Positions 16,731 to 24,892 of a stretch of DNA of 64,000 nucleotides are shown here, piece by piece. Numbering within the stretch: the first letter of the stretch is position 1; each line of letters starts with the position of its first letter. A program made the translations under genes and the position numbers. The notes under the pieces are model-generated. The model saw nothing but the letters and a program-made list of their open reading frames with translations, made no database searches and was not told where the DNA came from. The stretch is taken from assembly GCA_029562645.1 (NCBI GenBank), contig JAKQUI010000005.1, positions 195,961-259,960 on the forward strand, written 5' to 3'. The stretch comes from Spirochaetota bacterium. GTDB taxonomy: Bacteria > Spirochaetota > UBA4802 > JAKQUI01.

Positions 16731-18665
16731 ATGCGAAATCGTCCAGCGAGGAGTATCGCCGCCTTTGTACTGCTCGTAACGCTCTTTTCCGCAGCGCCCG
16801 CCACGGCGTTTATCAAGATCGATTTGCCATGGTACACCGTGTGCCTCATTCCGTTTTATGTTCTGTACGAAAAAATCAGAATAAAACCCGTTGAGACGGT
16901 GATGATTCATGGAGCCGAGTATCGTTTTTACAAGGAAGGGCTCCATGTCGTCAACCGGGACCTGCCCGGCTTCGATGGTCCCATGGTGCGAAGAGGCAAG
17001 CTTGCCCGGTCGGCGCGCTTTCGAATCCGCGGGACCGATTTCATGTTCGCGAAGGGCAGCTGGATGGAGTTTTACTACAACGGCTCCGTGGAAAAAGGGA
17101 CGCTTGACTCAACGGTGCGCGTTCGTTGCGGCGCCAACGATATTGTCTTAGAGTCCCGTACAATGAAAGAAAAATGGATGGAGTCGATCGAGTTCTTCGG
17201 AAACGGCGCCGTCTCAAGGGGTCTCCTTGCCCGAGACACCCGGGTGCGAATCGGCACGTATACCGCCACGCTGGCGCGTGGCAATACTTCGGAGCATGTG
17301 GCGTATTTTTATCCCCGGGGCGATGTCCGGATCGCCATGCTGGCCGAGGATGCGACCCTGGGCGCGGGGAACAAATCGCTTCGTTTTAAAAAGAATACGA
17401 CCATAACCCTGTATCCGAATGGATCGGTGATGCGCGGGACGCTGGCGGAGGCTGTTCCGCCCGAGGCGAGCGGCGTGTCCATGGAAATCCCCGCCGGTTC
17501 GCTTGTGGAGCTGTATGCCGACGGGAAGGTTGCGAGCGTGTTTACCGGTGCCTCAGCGACGGTCTCCATGCAGGTCGTTCGGTTCACCGCCCCTGCGCAG
17601 AGCTGGTTCAGTTTTTTCCGGAGCGGGGCGGTGCAGTCGGCCTCGGTGAAAGAACCCCTTGATGTCACGGTGCAGGGCCATACGATTTTCAAGAATCGAT
17701 ATGGTAGGGCCGAATTGCACGAAAACGGTAGAATCGCGATGGTTTCGTTCTCGGTATCTTCGCGGCACCGGGCGGGTGGGCGCATGATTTCTTGCGCACC
17801 CGGAAGCGTGTCCTTCCATGCGAACGGTTCGCTCATGGAGGCGGAGATCGCCGAACCGATATCGGCGATCATGAATGGCGTTTCGCTCACATTCATGAAG
17901 GGCAGGGTGCGCTTTTACGATACCGGCGCGATTGAGAGCGGCATGATTGAGGGGACGGGATATATCGACCGGCTCACGGAAAGATATTTTCCCGGGTTTT
18001 CTACAAATGTTGAGAAAAGGAAGGCGCAAGGGTTCCATCCGGGCAAGTACCGGTATTCATTTCATCGAAACGGCGCCGTTCGCAGCGCATACATCGAAAA
18101 CTCCTGGGCCATCATCACGTCCCGCATCATGGGCGGCGCCGTAATGCCCGATTCGGGAAATATCGGCTTCCATGCCGACAGGCGGCCCTCCTTCTTCACA
18201 CTGCGGGAAGATGCGCTCCTGTCGCTGCGGGGAAAACCGTCCAGGATTCCACAATCGGCGCGTTTGGTCCTTGCTCCGTCGAGCGAGGTGTTTAGCATAT
18301 ACACGGATCGCGACGCTCACTGCCTCATGGGCGGGAAACCGACAGGCCCGCATATAGGGGCGTATGTCGTCTTCCACGACTACGAAAAGAAGATCGTCGA
18401 CGCCCTGGCCTTTCGCGGAATCGACGATCTCTTCGGCTGGAATCAACGGCCCGATCGCCTGGTGTTTTCCAATATCGTTATCGAACTCGAGCCGCTGGTG
18501 GCGTATGATGAGAACGACGTGCTCGACACCCATATATGGGTCCGCTACGACGATTTTCACAGCGCCACGGTCCGATCGCTGCTGTTCGCACGGGAGCGCC
18601 GGGGCTTTGTGGACGGTCGTGAGGTCCGTTTCCCGGCCTTTCGCTGGGTCGATGTGGGCGGCTGA
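16731..18665 (+). CDS. Secreted MORN-like repeat protein, unknown
   Basis: A 644-residue exported protein with a signal peptide (SIAAFVLLVTLFSAAPATAF). Nearly the whole mature part is about ten copies of a degenerate beta-hairpin repeat of the form aromatic-x-aromatic-x-x-N/S-G-x-V/I: FYYNGSVEKGTL, FFGNGAVSRGLL, LYPNGSVMRGTL, LYADGKV, FFRSGAVQSA, LHENGRI, FHANGSLMEAEI, FYDTGAIESGMI, FHRNGAVRSAYI. This resembles MORN repeats (YxNGxxxxG), with long irregular spacing. The last 130 residues are non-repetitive. The start is uncertain: ATG 16731 is preceded by GGTGA; a GTG at 16722 would add three residues. An envelope or scaffold role is inference. Confidence 0.75.
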   Translation: MRNRPARSIAAFVLLVTLFSAAPATAFIKIDLPWYTVCLIPFYVLYEKIRIKPVETVMIHGAEYRFYKEGLHVVNRDLPGFDGPMVRRGKLARSARFRIRGTDFMFAKGSWMEFYYNGSVEKGTLDSTVRVRCGANDIVLESRTMKEKWMESIEFFGNGAVSRGLLARDTRVRIGTYTATLARGNTSEHVAYFYPRGDVRIAMLAEDATLGAGNKSLRFKKNTTITLYPNGSVMRGTLAEAVPPEASGVSMEIPAGSLVELYADGKVASVFTGASATVSMQVVRFTAPAQSWFSFFRSGAVQSASVKEPLDVTVQGHTIFKNRYGRAELHENGRIAMVSFSVSSRHRAGGRMISCAPGSVSFHANGSLMEAEIAEPISAIMNGVSLTFMKGRVRFYDTGAIESGMIEGTGYIDRLTERYFPGFSTNVEKRKAQGFHPGKYRYSFHRNGAVRSAYIENSWAIITSRIMGGAVMPDSGNIGFHADRRPSFFTLREDALLSLRGKPSRIPQSARLVLAPSSEVFSIYTDRDAHCLMGGKPTGPHIGAYVVFHDYEKKIVDALAFRGIDDLFGWNQRPDRLVFSNIVIELEPLVAYDENDVLDTHIWVRYDDFHSATVRSLLFARERRGFVDGREVRFPAFRWVDVGG

Positions 18666-18806
18666 CTCGGCGAAATCTCGTTCACCACGCATAGAAACGA
18701 TTGCATCGGCAGGCCAGGCTGGTAGCTTTGCCTTCGATCTGCCATACGCACGATGTGCAGCATGATGGGATCGTCGGGCAATAACAATTCAATCGAGGTG
18801 CGCACT

Positions 18807-19463
18807 ATGCTTGAAGATGGAGATAAGGGAGTCATCATACAGCGGGACAAAACGACCTATGCGGTGGCGCCGCACATCCCCTGCGGGGTGGTGTCGCCGG
18901 AGACGCTGCGAAGGCTCGCGGATGTCGCTGAGAAATACCAGGCGGCCGCGCTCAAGCTGACCAGCGCCGCGCGCATCGCGATCGTGGGACTGCGTGAGGA
19001 GGACATCGACGCGGTGTGGGCCGATCTGGGGATGGAGCCGGGCGCGGGCGTGGGGCTCTGCGTGCGCAGCGTGAAGGCCTGTCCCGGCACCACGTTCTGC
19101 AAGCGCGGCATGCAGGACAGCCTGGGCGTCGGGATGAAGCTGGATGAAACGTTCCACGGGATGGAGCTTCCCAGCAAGCTCAAGATCGGCGTGAGCGGCT
19201 GCCCCAATCAGTGCGCCGAGACCTGTATCAAGGACATCGGCCTGGTGGGGATGAAAAACGGGTGGCGGCTCCTCGTCGGCGGGAACGGCGGGGGCAAGCC
19301 GCGTCTTTCCCAGGAGCTCGTTCGCGACATCAGCGAGGCGGAGGCCTTCGCGGCGATCGACCGGATCATCGCGTTCTACAAGGCCAACGGCGCGCGTATG
19401 CAGCGGCTCGGCGCCCTCATCGAGAAGATGGGGTTCGAGGAGTTCAAAAACGCGGTGGGGTGA
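18807..19463 (+). CDS. Low-molecular-weight siroheme/4Fe-4S sulfite or nitrite reductase-like protein
   Basis: A 218-residue hemoprotein-type protein. The cysteine pattern for the coupled siroheme-[4Fe-4S] centre is complete: CPGTTFC (C-x5-C, about residue 90) and GCPNQCAETC (C-x3-C, about residue 133). The N-terminal ferredoxin-like half domain reads YAVAPHIPCGVVSPETLRRL. Length and layout match the single-domain assimilatory-type low-spin sulfite reductases of Desulfovibrio and Methanosarcina (about 218 residues). Those proteins reduce sulfite in vitro; their physiological role is unsettled. The ATG at 18807 has GAGGTG upstream. It is not next to other sulfur genes, so the electron donor and true substrate are unknown. 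Confidence 0.85.
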   Translation: MLEDGDKGVIIQRDKTTYAVAPHIPCGVVSPETLRRLADVAEKYQAAALKLTSAARIAIVGLREEDIDAVWADLGMEPGAGVGLCVRSVKACPGTTFCKRGMQDSLGVGMKLDETFHGMELPSKLKIGVSGCPNQCAETCIKDIGLVGMKNGWRLLVGGNGGGKPRLSQELVRDISEAEAFAAIDRIIAFYKANGARMQRLGALIEKMGFEEFKNAVG

Positions 19464-19571
19464 ACGACGCAATCGGCTGTTTCGGATTATGCATGACGGT
19501 TGCATCGATAACAATATATTCCGATAATACCGGAAATGTTACGATGCTCCCATGCTGATCTTCTAAAAATA

Positions 19572-19600
19572 TTGACTACGGCTTTTTTCTTGTGTACATT
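19572..19600 (+). promoter_or_regulatory. Candidate promoter of the toxin-antitoxin-like pair
   Basis: TTGACT (19572-19577), spacer of 17 bases, TACATT (19595-19600): a good sigma-70-type match in AT-rich DNA. The start codon of the next gene follows only two bases after the -10 box, which would give a leaderless message or means that another promoter is used. Confidence 0.5.
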
Positions 19601-19602
19601 GT

Positions 19603-19926
19603 ATGAGCTCAATATTGAAGAACATCGTTTTTCTCGTGGAACAACGCCAGGTGTTTATTTCTTATCACGGGTATGACGAGCTATCAAACGATTCGATTTC
19701 TGTGCTCGACGTTATCAACGGTATAAAGAACGCTGTTCTTATTCAGGAGTATCCAGAGTATCGAAAAGGACCATGTGTGTTGGTGTTACAAAGTGATTCT
19801 GAAGGTAATCCAATCCATGTTGTCTGGGGGATGTCGAAGGGTGATACTTCGACGGCGGTTTTGGTTACCGCCTACCGGCCTGATCCTGAACGATGGACGG
19901 ACGGTTTCACAAGGAGGAAAGAATGA
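19603..19926 (+). CDS. DUF4258-like protein, putative toxin of a two-gene module
   Basis: A 107-residue protein resembling DUF4258: ILKNIVFLVEQRQVFISYHG at the N-terminus (helix, then the FISYHGYDEL strand with histidine), a middle INGIKNAVLIQEYPEYRKGP, and a C-terminal beta part IHVVWGMSKGDTSTAVLVTA followed by YRPDPERW. DUF4258 proteins have a RelE-like appearance and are often found beside a small partner; toxin activity is inferred, not shown. The stop overlaps the next ATG (ATGA). The gene and its partner are distinctly AT-rich and use codons unlike their neighbours, suggesting horizontal gain. No Shine-Dalgarno precedes the ATG at 19603. Confidence 0.75.
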   Translation: MSSILKNIVFLVEQRQVFISYHGYDELSNDSISVLDVINGIKNAVLIQEYPEYRKGPCVLVLQSDSEGNPIHVVWGMSKGDTSTAVLVTAYRPDPERWTDGFTRRKE

Positions 19927-20138
19927 AAAAAAGGAAACATGTTAAATATATTCATGAAGGCGTATATGCTGCAGAGATCGATGTTGAGCTTTTAGATTCT
20001 GAGGAGGGGTGGGGCCCCTATCTTTCATTGGATGATGCCGTTAAAATCGATACTGTTCGAGAGGCGCTTCGGAACGATGACCTTACGCTCGCAAGCAACT
20101 ATGCGAGGGTATTCACATTACATCCAGCTGCGATATAG
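19923..20138 (+). CDS. Small partner protein of DUF4258 gene, putative antitoxin
   Basis: A 71-residue protein starting MKKRKHVKYIHEGVYAAEID, with the middle GWGPYLSLDDAVKIDTVREA and the end NYARVFTLHPAAI. It has the acidic, short character of antitoxins and a likely helix for partner binding, but no recognisable DNA-binding domain. The ATG at 19923 has a perfect AAGGAGG and overlaps the toxin-like stop by four bases, so translation is coupled and favoured. I recall such proteins next to DUF4258 genes; this pairing is from memory and should be checked by search. The order toxin first, antitoxin second is the reverse of most type II modules. Confidence 0.65.
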   Translation: MKKRKHVKYIHEGVYAAEIDVELLDSEEGWGPYLSLDDAVKIDTVREALRNDDLTLASNYARVFTLHPAAI

Positions 20139-20153
20139 CCATAGTAGCATCCC

Positions 20154-20834
20154 TCACACCACGAACACCTCCTTGAGTACCTGATACGACCGGTTGATCT
20201 CCTTCATCCGCTCCGCGTCGCCGCCGGGCATGTCGGGGTGATGCACCCGGGCGAGATGATGATACCGCCGGTCGATGGACGGGCGGTTCGGCCGGGAAAG
20301 ATCGAACAGCCGCAACGCCTGCTCGATCTCCCCGCGGCGTACGGCATAGAGCACCACGCCGTTCATCAGGCGCTCTAGTACGTCGCTCTCGCCGAAGGCG
20401 ATGTTTCCCGGATTGAGATAAAATTCCTGCAGCGGATCGAATGACGGCGTTTCGTCGGGCATGCCCGTCGGGTGCGCGTGAAGCGCGCAGCGATCATACC
20501 TGGTCGTTGAAAGCCCGCAGAAGCGCCCTTCTTCGGGCGAATACCAGCGGCACCCCGTGACGGGGACGGCGATGAGACGTATGCGCATCGGATCAAGGTG
20601 CAGGTAGCGTCCCCGCGCGCCCGCCCCGAATTTGAGCCGATAGAGCGCGTGGTACAACGAGAAATGAACCGCGAAGAGCCCCCGACGATCGGCGGGCATT
20701 CGATCGATCCCAAAGACGTGGCGGAGCACCTCGATTTCCATCAACGCGCGCGCGCTCGATTCGAGAAAGGCGCCGAGGGCGTCGCAATCGATTTCATGAA
20801 GCGCGAGGCCGGGGTCGCCGCTGATGTCGCTCAC
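20154..20834 (-). CDS. J-domain protein (C-terminal DnaJ domain)
   Basis: A 226-residue protein whose C-terminal 65 residues form a J domain: helix I QALRLFDLSRP, helix II IDRRYHHLARVHHPDMPGGD with the invariant HPD, and helix III AERMKEINRSYQVLKEVF. J domains stimulate ATP hydrolysis by DnaK-type chaperones. The N-terminal 160 residues are a helical and beta region of unknown type with four to five scattered cysteines (GCRWYS, RFCGLS, DRCALH). Placing J at the C-terminus is like several specialised co-chaperones. GTG at 20834 overlaps the phosphatase stop (GTGA), so it is the last gene of the VanY-phosphatase operon. Confidence 0.75.
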   Translation of the reverse strand: MSDISGDPGLALHEIDCDALGAFLESSARALMEIEVLRHVFGIDRMPADRRGLFAVHFSLYHALYRLKFGAGARGRYLHLDPMRIRLIAVPVTGCRWYSPEEGRFCGLSTTRYDRCALHAHPTGMPDETPSFDPLQEFYLNPGNIAFGESDVLERLMNGVVLYAVRRGEIEQALRLFDLSRPNRPSIDRRYHHLARVHHPDMPGGDAERMKEINRSYQVLKEVFVV

Positions 20835-22228
20835 TGCCCCCAAATGATCTTCGCCTCTTCGAGGTTGATCCTGAACGCGGTCTCCGTGTCGATCCGCGTC
20901 CGGAGCTCGTCCGTGGAGCGCGCATCGATCACAATGCGCCGCAGCGATCGGCGCTGTCGGGCGATCGCGTCCAGCGAAAGCGCCGGCGCGCGCATGCCGG
21001 CGATCTGCGGGTCGATGACGGGCGCGCCGGTCTCGTGGTCGCCGGTCGCGATGAGAAGGGTCCGCGCCGAGTTCGCGCGCGCGTGGTCGAGGCAGACGCG
21101 CAGGACGTCGTCCATCTCCCGGAGAGCGCCGACGACCGCGCCGGTGTCGTTCATGTGCGACACCAGGTCGAGCTGCCCGCATTCAATCATGAGGAAAAAA
21201 CCCTTCGGGTTTCGCGCAAGAACGGAAAGCGCGGTCCGGGCCATGAGGTCGATGCCGGGTTCGCCGGTATTCTCGTCGTCGCGATCGATCGTCGTGTTCA
21301 TGGTGTGCCCGGCGAAAAGTCCCAGTATGCGGTTTGATCCGCGCGCCGCGGAAATGAGGATCTCCGTGTTCGTCACGACGCGATATCCGCGTGCGGCCAT
21401 CTCTGTGACGAGGTCGCGGTCATCGTCGCGACGGGACTTCAAGTCGGCGCCAACCGAACGGCCGTTCAGTGCGGGATGGCTCCGCACCGCCATTGTGCGC
21501 GGAATGAAATAGCAGGCCCCGCCGCCCAAGATGATGTCGGGAGTGTCGCCATCGACAAGTTGTGCGGCGATGGCCGACTCCTGGCGGCGGTTCGCGACAT
21601 GGGCAAAGAATGCCGCCGGCGTCGCATCGGTCACGCGGGTGTCGGTGATGAGGCCGGTCGCCATGCCGCGCCTTCTGGCGAGGGCAAGGGCGCTATCGCA
21701 GCGTGCGCCGCTTAGGGCGCGTCCGATGACGCCGTTGGCGGTAGTCACGCCGCAGGCGAGCGCGGTCGCTGCGGCCGCGGAATCGGTAGTAATCCCGCCG
21801 GCGGATCGGGTGTCGCAAACGCCACGAGCGCCCGTGTTCGCGATTCGTTCGAAATGGGAGCCGACGCGTCCGGTGCCGGTTGGCCGCATCGTTGCAAGGA
21901 TTTTACGGTGCGATTCGCCAAAGCCGTCCCCGATCACTAGGATAACCGACACACCATCGGAAAGCGCCTGCTTCATCACGGCCGCGATATCGATGTTGCG
22001 GATGCCTCCGGACAAGCGCGCTGTGTAGCGTGGATCGCCAACGGCGGCCACGGGCACAGGCGCGGGCGTGTGATCGCGCGATTGCCAGCGCACCGGCGAT
22101 TGCGCTCCGATCGTCGCGGTGAGTCGATTGAGAATGGGGGCGCGCTTCGAATACGAGGCGTCCTCGCCGTGCGAGCAGGTTGCCGCGGCAAGGGCGATGA
22201 AGAGCGGCCATGAGAGGTGACGGCGCAT
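20831..22228 (-). CDS. Alkaline phosphatase family protein, exported
   Basis: A PhoA-type phosphomonoesterase of 465 residues, exported by an N-terminal signal (HLSWPLFIALAAATCSHG; the cysteine may be a relaxed lipobox). Metal and catalytic motifs are present: VILVIGDGFGESH (first metal Asp), TTDSAAAATALACG (nucleophile Ser), FFLMIECGQLDLVSH (metal Glu, Asp, His) and LIATGDHETGA (metal Asp, His). Length is typical. The ATG at 22228 lies eight bases after the stop of the VanY gene, and its own stop overlaps the J-domain gene. Natural substrate may be phosphate monoesters in the periplasm. No Pho box was recognised. Confidence 0.85.
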   Translation of the reverse strand: MRRHLSWPLFIALAAATCSHGEDASYSKRAPILNRLTATIGAQSPVRWQSRDHTPAPVPVAAVGDPRYTARLSGGIRNIDIAAVMKQALSDGVSVILVIGDGFGESHRKILATMRPTGTGRVGSHFERIANTGARGVCDTRSAGGITTDSAAAATALACGVTTANGVIGRALSGARCDSALALARRRGMATGLITDTRVTDATPAAFFAHVANRRQESAIAAQLVDGDTPDIILGGGACYFIPRTMAVRSHPALNGRSVGADLKSRRDDDRDLVTEMAARGYRVVTNTEILISAARGSNRILGLFAGHTMNTTIDRDDENTGEPGIDLMARTALSVLARNPKGFFLMIECGQLDLVSHMNDTGAVVGALREMDDVLRVCLDHARANSARTLLIATGDHETGAPVIDPQIAGMRAPALSLDAIARQRRSLRRIVIDARSTDELRTRIDTETAFRINLEEAKIIWGQ

Positions 22229-22236
22229 GGTCCGAA

Positions 22237-23022
22237 TCACTCGCACGCACGATTGATGGACGAAACGTACAGCGGCGCCCGGCCGCCGATGTGTTCAGAG
22301 CCGGCAAAGAGCCCCTTCGCGGTAAAGGCGTCGGTGTTTTTCCCAAAATGCTTCATCCAGTCCGCGAGAAACGCACGGGATAGCGGCGCATACGACCAGT
22401 GCCAGCGTTCCTCCTGATAGCCGGCGCTGCGACCCGCCGTGTACGGCTGGCAGAACCCGTACCGGTGCGCGTGTGTGGTCATCCAGCGGTATAGTGTCGC
22501 GCCGTTTCCGCGATCGAAGTATCCGTTGAAAAGCTCGTTGAGGTCCACGTCCGTCCCCCAGTGATGGCGCGAGGTGCCGGGCATGGAGGAGCGCTCGAGG
22601 ATTCGGAGACCGCGCGCGACGGGGTCCGCGATCGTTTCGTTGAGTTTCACGCCGTCCACACGGGTCACGCCGTTCCATTTGTTTCCCCAGATGGCGCGCT
22701 GATCGTCGAAGGTGCGCGTTGCGCTTTGCACCCAGAAGGATATCTCCGGATGGTCGGTTTTAAGATGCTTGTAGAGCTGCTTGAGCGCCAGCGCGGCTTC
22801 GATGCGAAGATACTGCGTGCGGCCCCTGGTCGGTATGCCCACCGTTCCCAGGGAAATGAACAGCTTCTCCGCGGACGGATTGTAGCGACCGATGAGGTAG
22901 TCGCGCTGGCGGACGCCGCCGTATAGGTCGGTATCGGCTGCGCTGGAATTGGCGCATGATAAAAATGCGGCGCAAACGATAATTATGATTGCAACGACGG
23001 CGCGAAGGATGCGATCATTCAT
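22237..23022 (-). CDS. VanY-type D-alanyl-D-alanine carboxypeptidase
   Basis: A predicted zinc peptidase trimming peptidoglycan stem peptides. The signal peptide is AVVAIIIIVCAAFLSCANSS; the cysteine at about residue 23 could be lipidated under relaxed spirochaetal rules. The VanY/M15 motif is complete: GTSRHHWGTDVDLNEL (S-x-H-x6-D) and EERWHWSY (E-x-x-H-W). Length 261 residues is normal. The ATG at 23022 has GGAAGG six to seven bases before it. It leads a three-gene minus operon with the phosphatase and J-domain protein, and faces the thiamine-binding protein gene across a 108-base gap. Confidence 0.85.
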   Translation of the reverse strand: MNDRILRAVVAIIIIVCAAFLSCANSSAADTDLYGGVRQRDYLIGRYNPSAEKLFISLGTVGIPTRGRTQYLRIEAALALKQLYKHLKTDHPEISFWVQSATRTFDDQRAIWGNKWNGVTRVDGVKLNETIADPVARGLRILERSSMPGTSRHHWGTDVDLNELFNGYFDRGNGATLYRWMTTHAHRYGFCQPYTAGRSAGYQEERWHWSYAPLSRAFLADWMKHFGKNTDAFTAKGLFAGSEHIGGRAPLYVSSINRACE

Positions 23023-23089
23023 ACAGGCCTTCCGGGTTCTCGTGCGTTGTGTCGCTCGTTTGTCGTATGCGTATGGGGCGATAGGCCGT

Positions 23090-23118
23090 TTGACAAGAAT
23101 ATTTTCATCAAACATTAT
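23090..23118 (+). promoter_or_regulatory. Candidate promoter for the thiamine-binding protein gene
   Basis: TTGACA (23090-23095), 17-base spacer, CATTAT (23113-23118). The start codon follows 12 bases after the -10, with GGAGG between, so the predicted transcript would begin at or inside the ribosome-binding site. No TPP riboswitch is seen in this short leader. Confidence 0.45.
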
Positions 23119-23130
23119 CGGAGGCGATCC

Positions 23131-23442
23131 ATGAGCGCCGTGGTGCAGATGTCGATCTTTCCCCTGGACAAGGGGCCAAGCCTCAGCGGATACGTGAAGG
23201 ACGCGGTCGCAGAAATCGAGCACAGCGGGCTTCCGCATGCGGTGGGGCCGATGGGGACCGTCATCGAGGGGGAGTGGGGCGAGATCGCCGCGCTCGTCGG
23301 GCGTTGCCTGGAGACGATGGGCCGCTCCTCCGAGCGCGTGTACCTGACGCTCGCCGTCGATTGGCGGAGGGGGCCGGACGGCCGGCTCGAGGGGAAAATC
23401 GCCTCGCTCGAGGGGAAGCTCGGACACGGGGTGCGCAGGTGA
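23131..23442 (+). CDS. MTH1187/YkoF-type thiamine-binding protein
   Basis: A 103-residue ferredoxin-like-fold protein of the MTH1187 (DUF77) family; members bind thiamine or related hydroxymethylpyrimidine compounds. Typical features are the N-terminal strand MSAVVQMSIFPLDKGPSLSG, the block GLPHAVGPMGTVIEGEW, and a final strand/helix pair around RVYLTLAVDWRRG. The ATG at 23131 has GGAGG six bases upstream and removes a spurious 28-residue extension. The stop overlaps the next ATG (TGATG), coupling it to the metallo-beta-lactamase protein. Whether the two share a thiamine-related task is unknown. Confidence 0.85.
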   Translation: MSAVVQMSIFPLDKGPSLSGYVKDAVAEIEHSGLPHAVGPMGTVIEGEWGEIAALVGRCLETMGRSSERVYLTLAVDWRRGPDGRLEGKIASLEGKLGHGVRR

Positions 23443-24386
23443 TGAGCGGCGGGGTTGTCACCATCGATTGCGGGTATCTGCACCCCGAGTTCGCCGCGGC
23501 GTATCTGATCACGGAGGGCGATCGCGCGGCGTTCATCGACAACAATACGCGCTTCGCCGTCCCGCGCCTTCTGGACGCGCTTGCCGGCGCCGGGCGGAAA
23601 CCGGAAAAGGTCGAATACATCATCGTGACGCACGTGCATCTCGACCATGCCGGCGGGACGGCCGAGCTCGCGCGCTTGTGCCCCAATGCGATCGTCCTTG
23701 CGCACCCGCGCGCGGCGCGTCACATCATCGACCCTTCGCGGCTCGTCGCGGGATCGCGCGCGGTGTATGGCGACGAGACCTTCGCGCGCCGATACGGCGA
23801 TATCGAGCCGGTCGACGCGACGCGCGTCAGATCGATGGACGACGGCGCCGAGATCGCGCTGGGAGCGCGCACGCTTCGTTTCATCCACACGGCGGGGCAT
23901 GCCAAGCATCATATGTGCATATACGATGCCGGCAGCAATGCGGTCTTCACCGGGGACGCCTTCGGGCTGGCCTATCCCGTGCTGCAGACGGGAAACGAAC
24001 CGTTTGTCTTTCCGTCCACCAGCCCGTCCGATTTCGACCCCGCGGAGGCGCGCGACAGCATCGAGCGGATTGCGGGGACCGGCGCGTCGGTGGCCTATCC
24101 CACGCATTACGGGGCGGTCCCGCACGTCGCGCGCGTACGTGACATGATGCTGCGCTCCCTCGACGTGATGGAGGTGATGCTCGCGGAGGCCATCGCCTCG
24201 GGACTCGATGACGACGAACTGGAGCGGTTCTGCTACCGGCCGATGGAGCGTTTTTTCAGGACCGAGCTGGAACGGCGCGGGATCGTCTTCTCGCAGTCCA
24301 TGCAGGAGTACCTGGCCGACGATATCGCCCTGAACGCGCAGGGGATCGCGGTCGTGGCGTTGCGGTTGCGGGGGGTTATCCTGTAA
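23442..24386 (+). CDS. Metallo-beta-lactamase fold hydrolase
   Basis: A 314-residue hydrolase. The metal-binding motif THVHLDHAGG (HxHxDH) is at about residue 61, followed by IHTAGHAKHHMCIY (third histidine block), VFTGDAFG (bridging Asp) and a late histidine in YPTHYG. The C-terminal part is helical (LDVMEVMLAEAIASGLDDDE). The substrate is unknown; the family covers thioester and phosphodiester hydrolases. The ATG overlaps the previous stop. A 12-base palindromic hairpin follows at 24394-24420, which may stop transcription. Confidence 0.8.
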   Translation: MSGGVVTIDCGYLHPEFAAAYLITEGDRAAFIDNNTRFAVPRLLDALAGAGRKPEKVEYIIVTHVHLDHAGGTAELARLCPNAIVLAHPRAARHIIDPSRLVAGSRAVYGDETFARRYGDIEPVDATRVRSMDDGAEIALGARTLRFIHTAGHAKHHMCIYDAGSNAVFTGDAFGLAYPVLQTGNEPFVFPSTSPSDFDPAEARDSIERIAGTGASVAYPTHYGAVPHVARVRDMMLRSLDVMEVMLAEAIASGLDDDELERFCYRPMERFFRTELERRGIVFSQSMQEYLADDIALNAQGIAVVALRLRGVIL

Positions 24387-24393
24387 TCGACGA

Positions 24394-24420
24394 TAGGGAT
24401 GGGGCACTGCCCCATCCCTA
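24394..24420. repeat. Perfect palindromic hairpin (REP-like)
   Basis: TAGGGATGGGGC, loop ACT, GCCCCATCCCTA: a perfect 12-base stem. It lies in the gap between two convergent genes and has no T-tract. Palindromes of the form TAGGG...GCACTGC...CCCTA are a common dispersed type in bacteria, and a related imperfect copy is at 59123-59160 in this window. Confidence 0.8.
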
Positions 24421-24435
24421 CTATTGAATCGGGAA

Positions 24436-24804
24436 TTATTTTATCGTAACGGGTTTGCGGTCGATGATGTTGAAGGTTTTCACGGGGTAGTCGCTGTGGA
24501 GGCGCACCTCATAGGCGCCCTCGACGACATCGCGCGGCATCGGGATGTCGAGCTCCGTCGTCCCGTCGCTCACCCATATCCACGAACCCCACTCCGATTC
24601 GGGGCTTCCCGCCTTTACGATGTTCACCCAGTAGCGTGATTTTTCCTCGTTTTTCACCACGCCGGCTATCTTGATTTTAACGACCGCAGTCGATTTTTCG
24701 ACGGTGTCTTTGACCAGCACAAGGTGCGGCTGGGATTTCTTACAAGCGGTCGCGCCGATCAGGGCGATCAGACAGAGTGCGGTTATTGTTCGGGCAATAG
24801 TCAT
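24436..24804 (-). CDS. Putative lipoprotein, unknown
   Basis: A 122-residue protein with a signal peptide MTIARTITALCLIALIGATA followed by CKKS, which fits a relaxed lipobox (A-T-A-C). The mature part is all-beta in appearance (VVKIKIAGVVKNEEKSRYWV, then GAYEVRLHSDYPVKTFNI), as in small immunoglobulin-like lipoproteins. No family recognised. The ATG at 24804 has TGGAGG nearby upstream; the frame's earlier start at 24849 lies outside that site. It is the second minus gene after the cysteine-rich protein, with a terminator between, so it has its own promoter. Confidence 0.7.
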   Translation of the reverse strand: MTIARTITALCLIALIGATACKKSQPHLVLVKDTVEKSTAVVKIKIAGVVKNEEKSRYWVNIVKAGSPESEWGSWIWVSDGTTELDIPMPRDVVEGAYEVRLHSDYPVKTFNIIDRKPVTIK

Positions 24805-24892
24805 GCCGTTTCCTCCATTGGCGGTGTGCAATAAATGGAGCATGTGCAAGCGTGATTAAAAAGTCAAGAAGGTATGCGCGAGAATTGAACAA

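Noticed and set aside
23023-23130. TPP riboswitch before the thiamine-binding protein gene
   Set aside because: The gap is about 100 bases and lacks the CUGAGA and ACCUGA core elements of the thi box.
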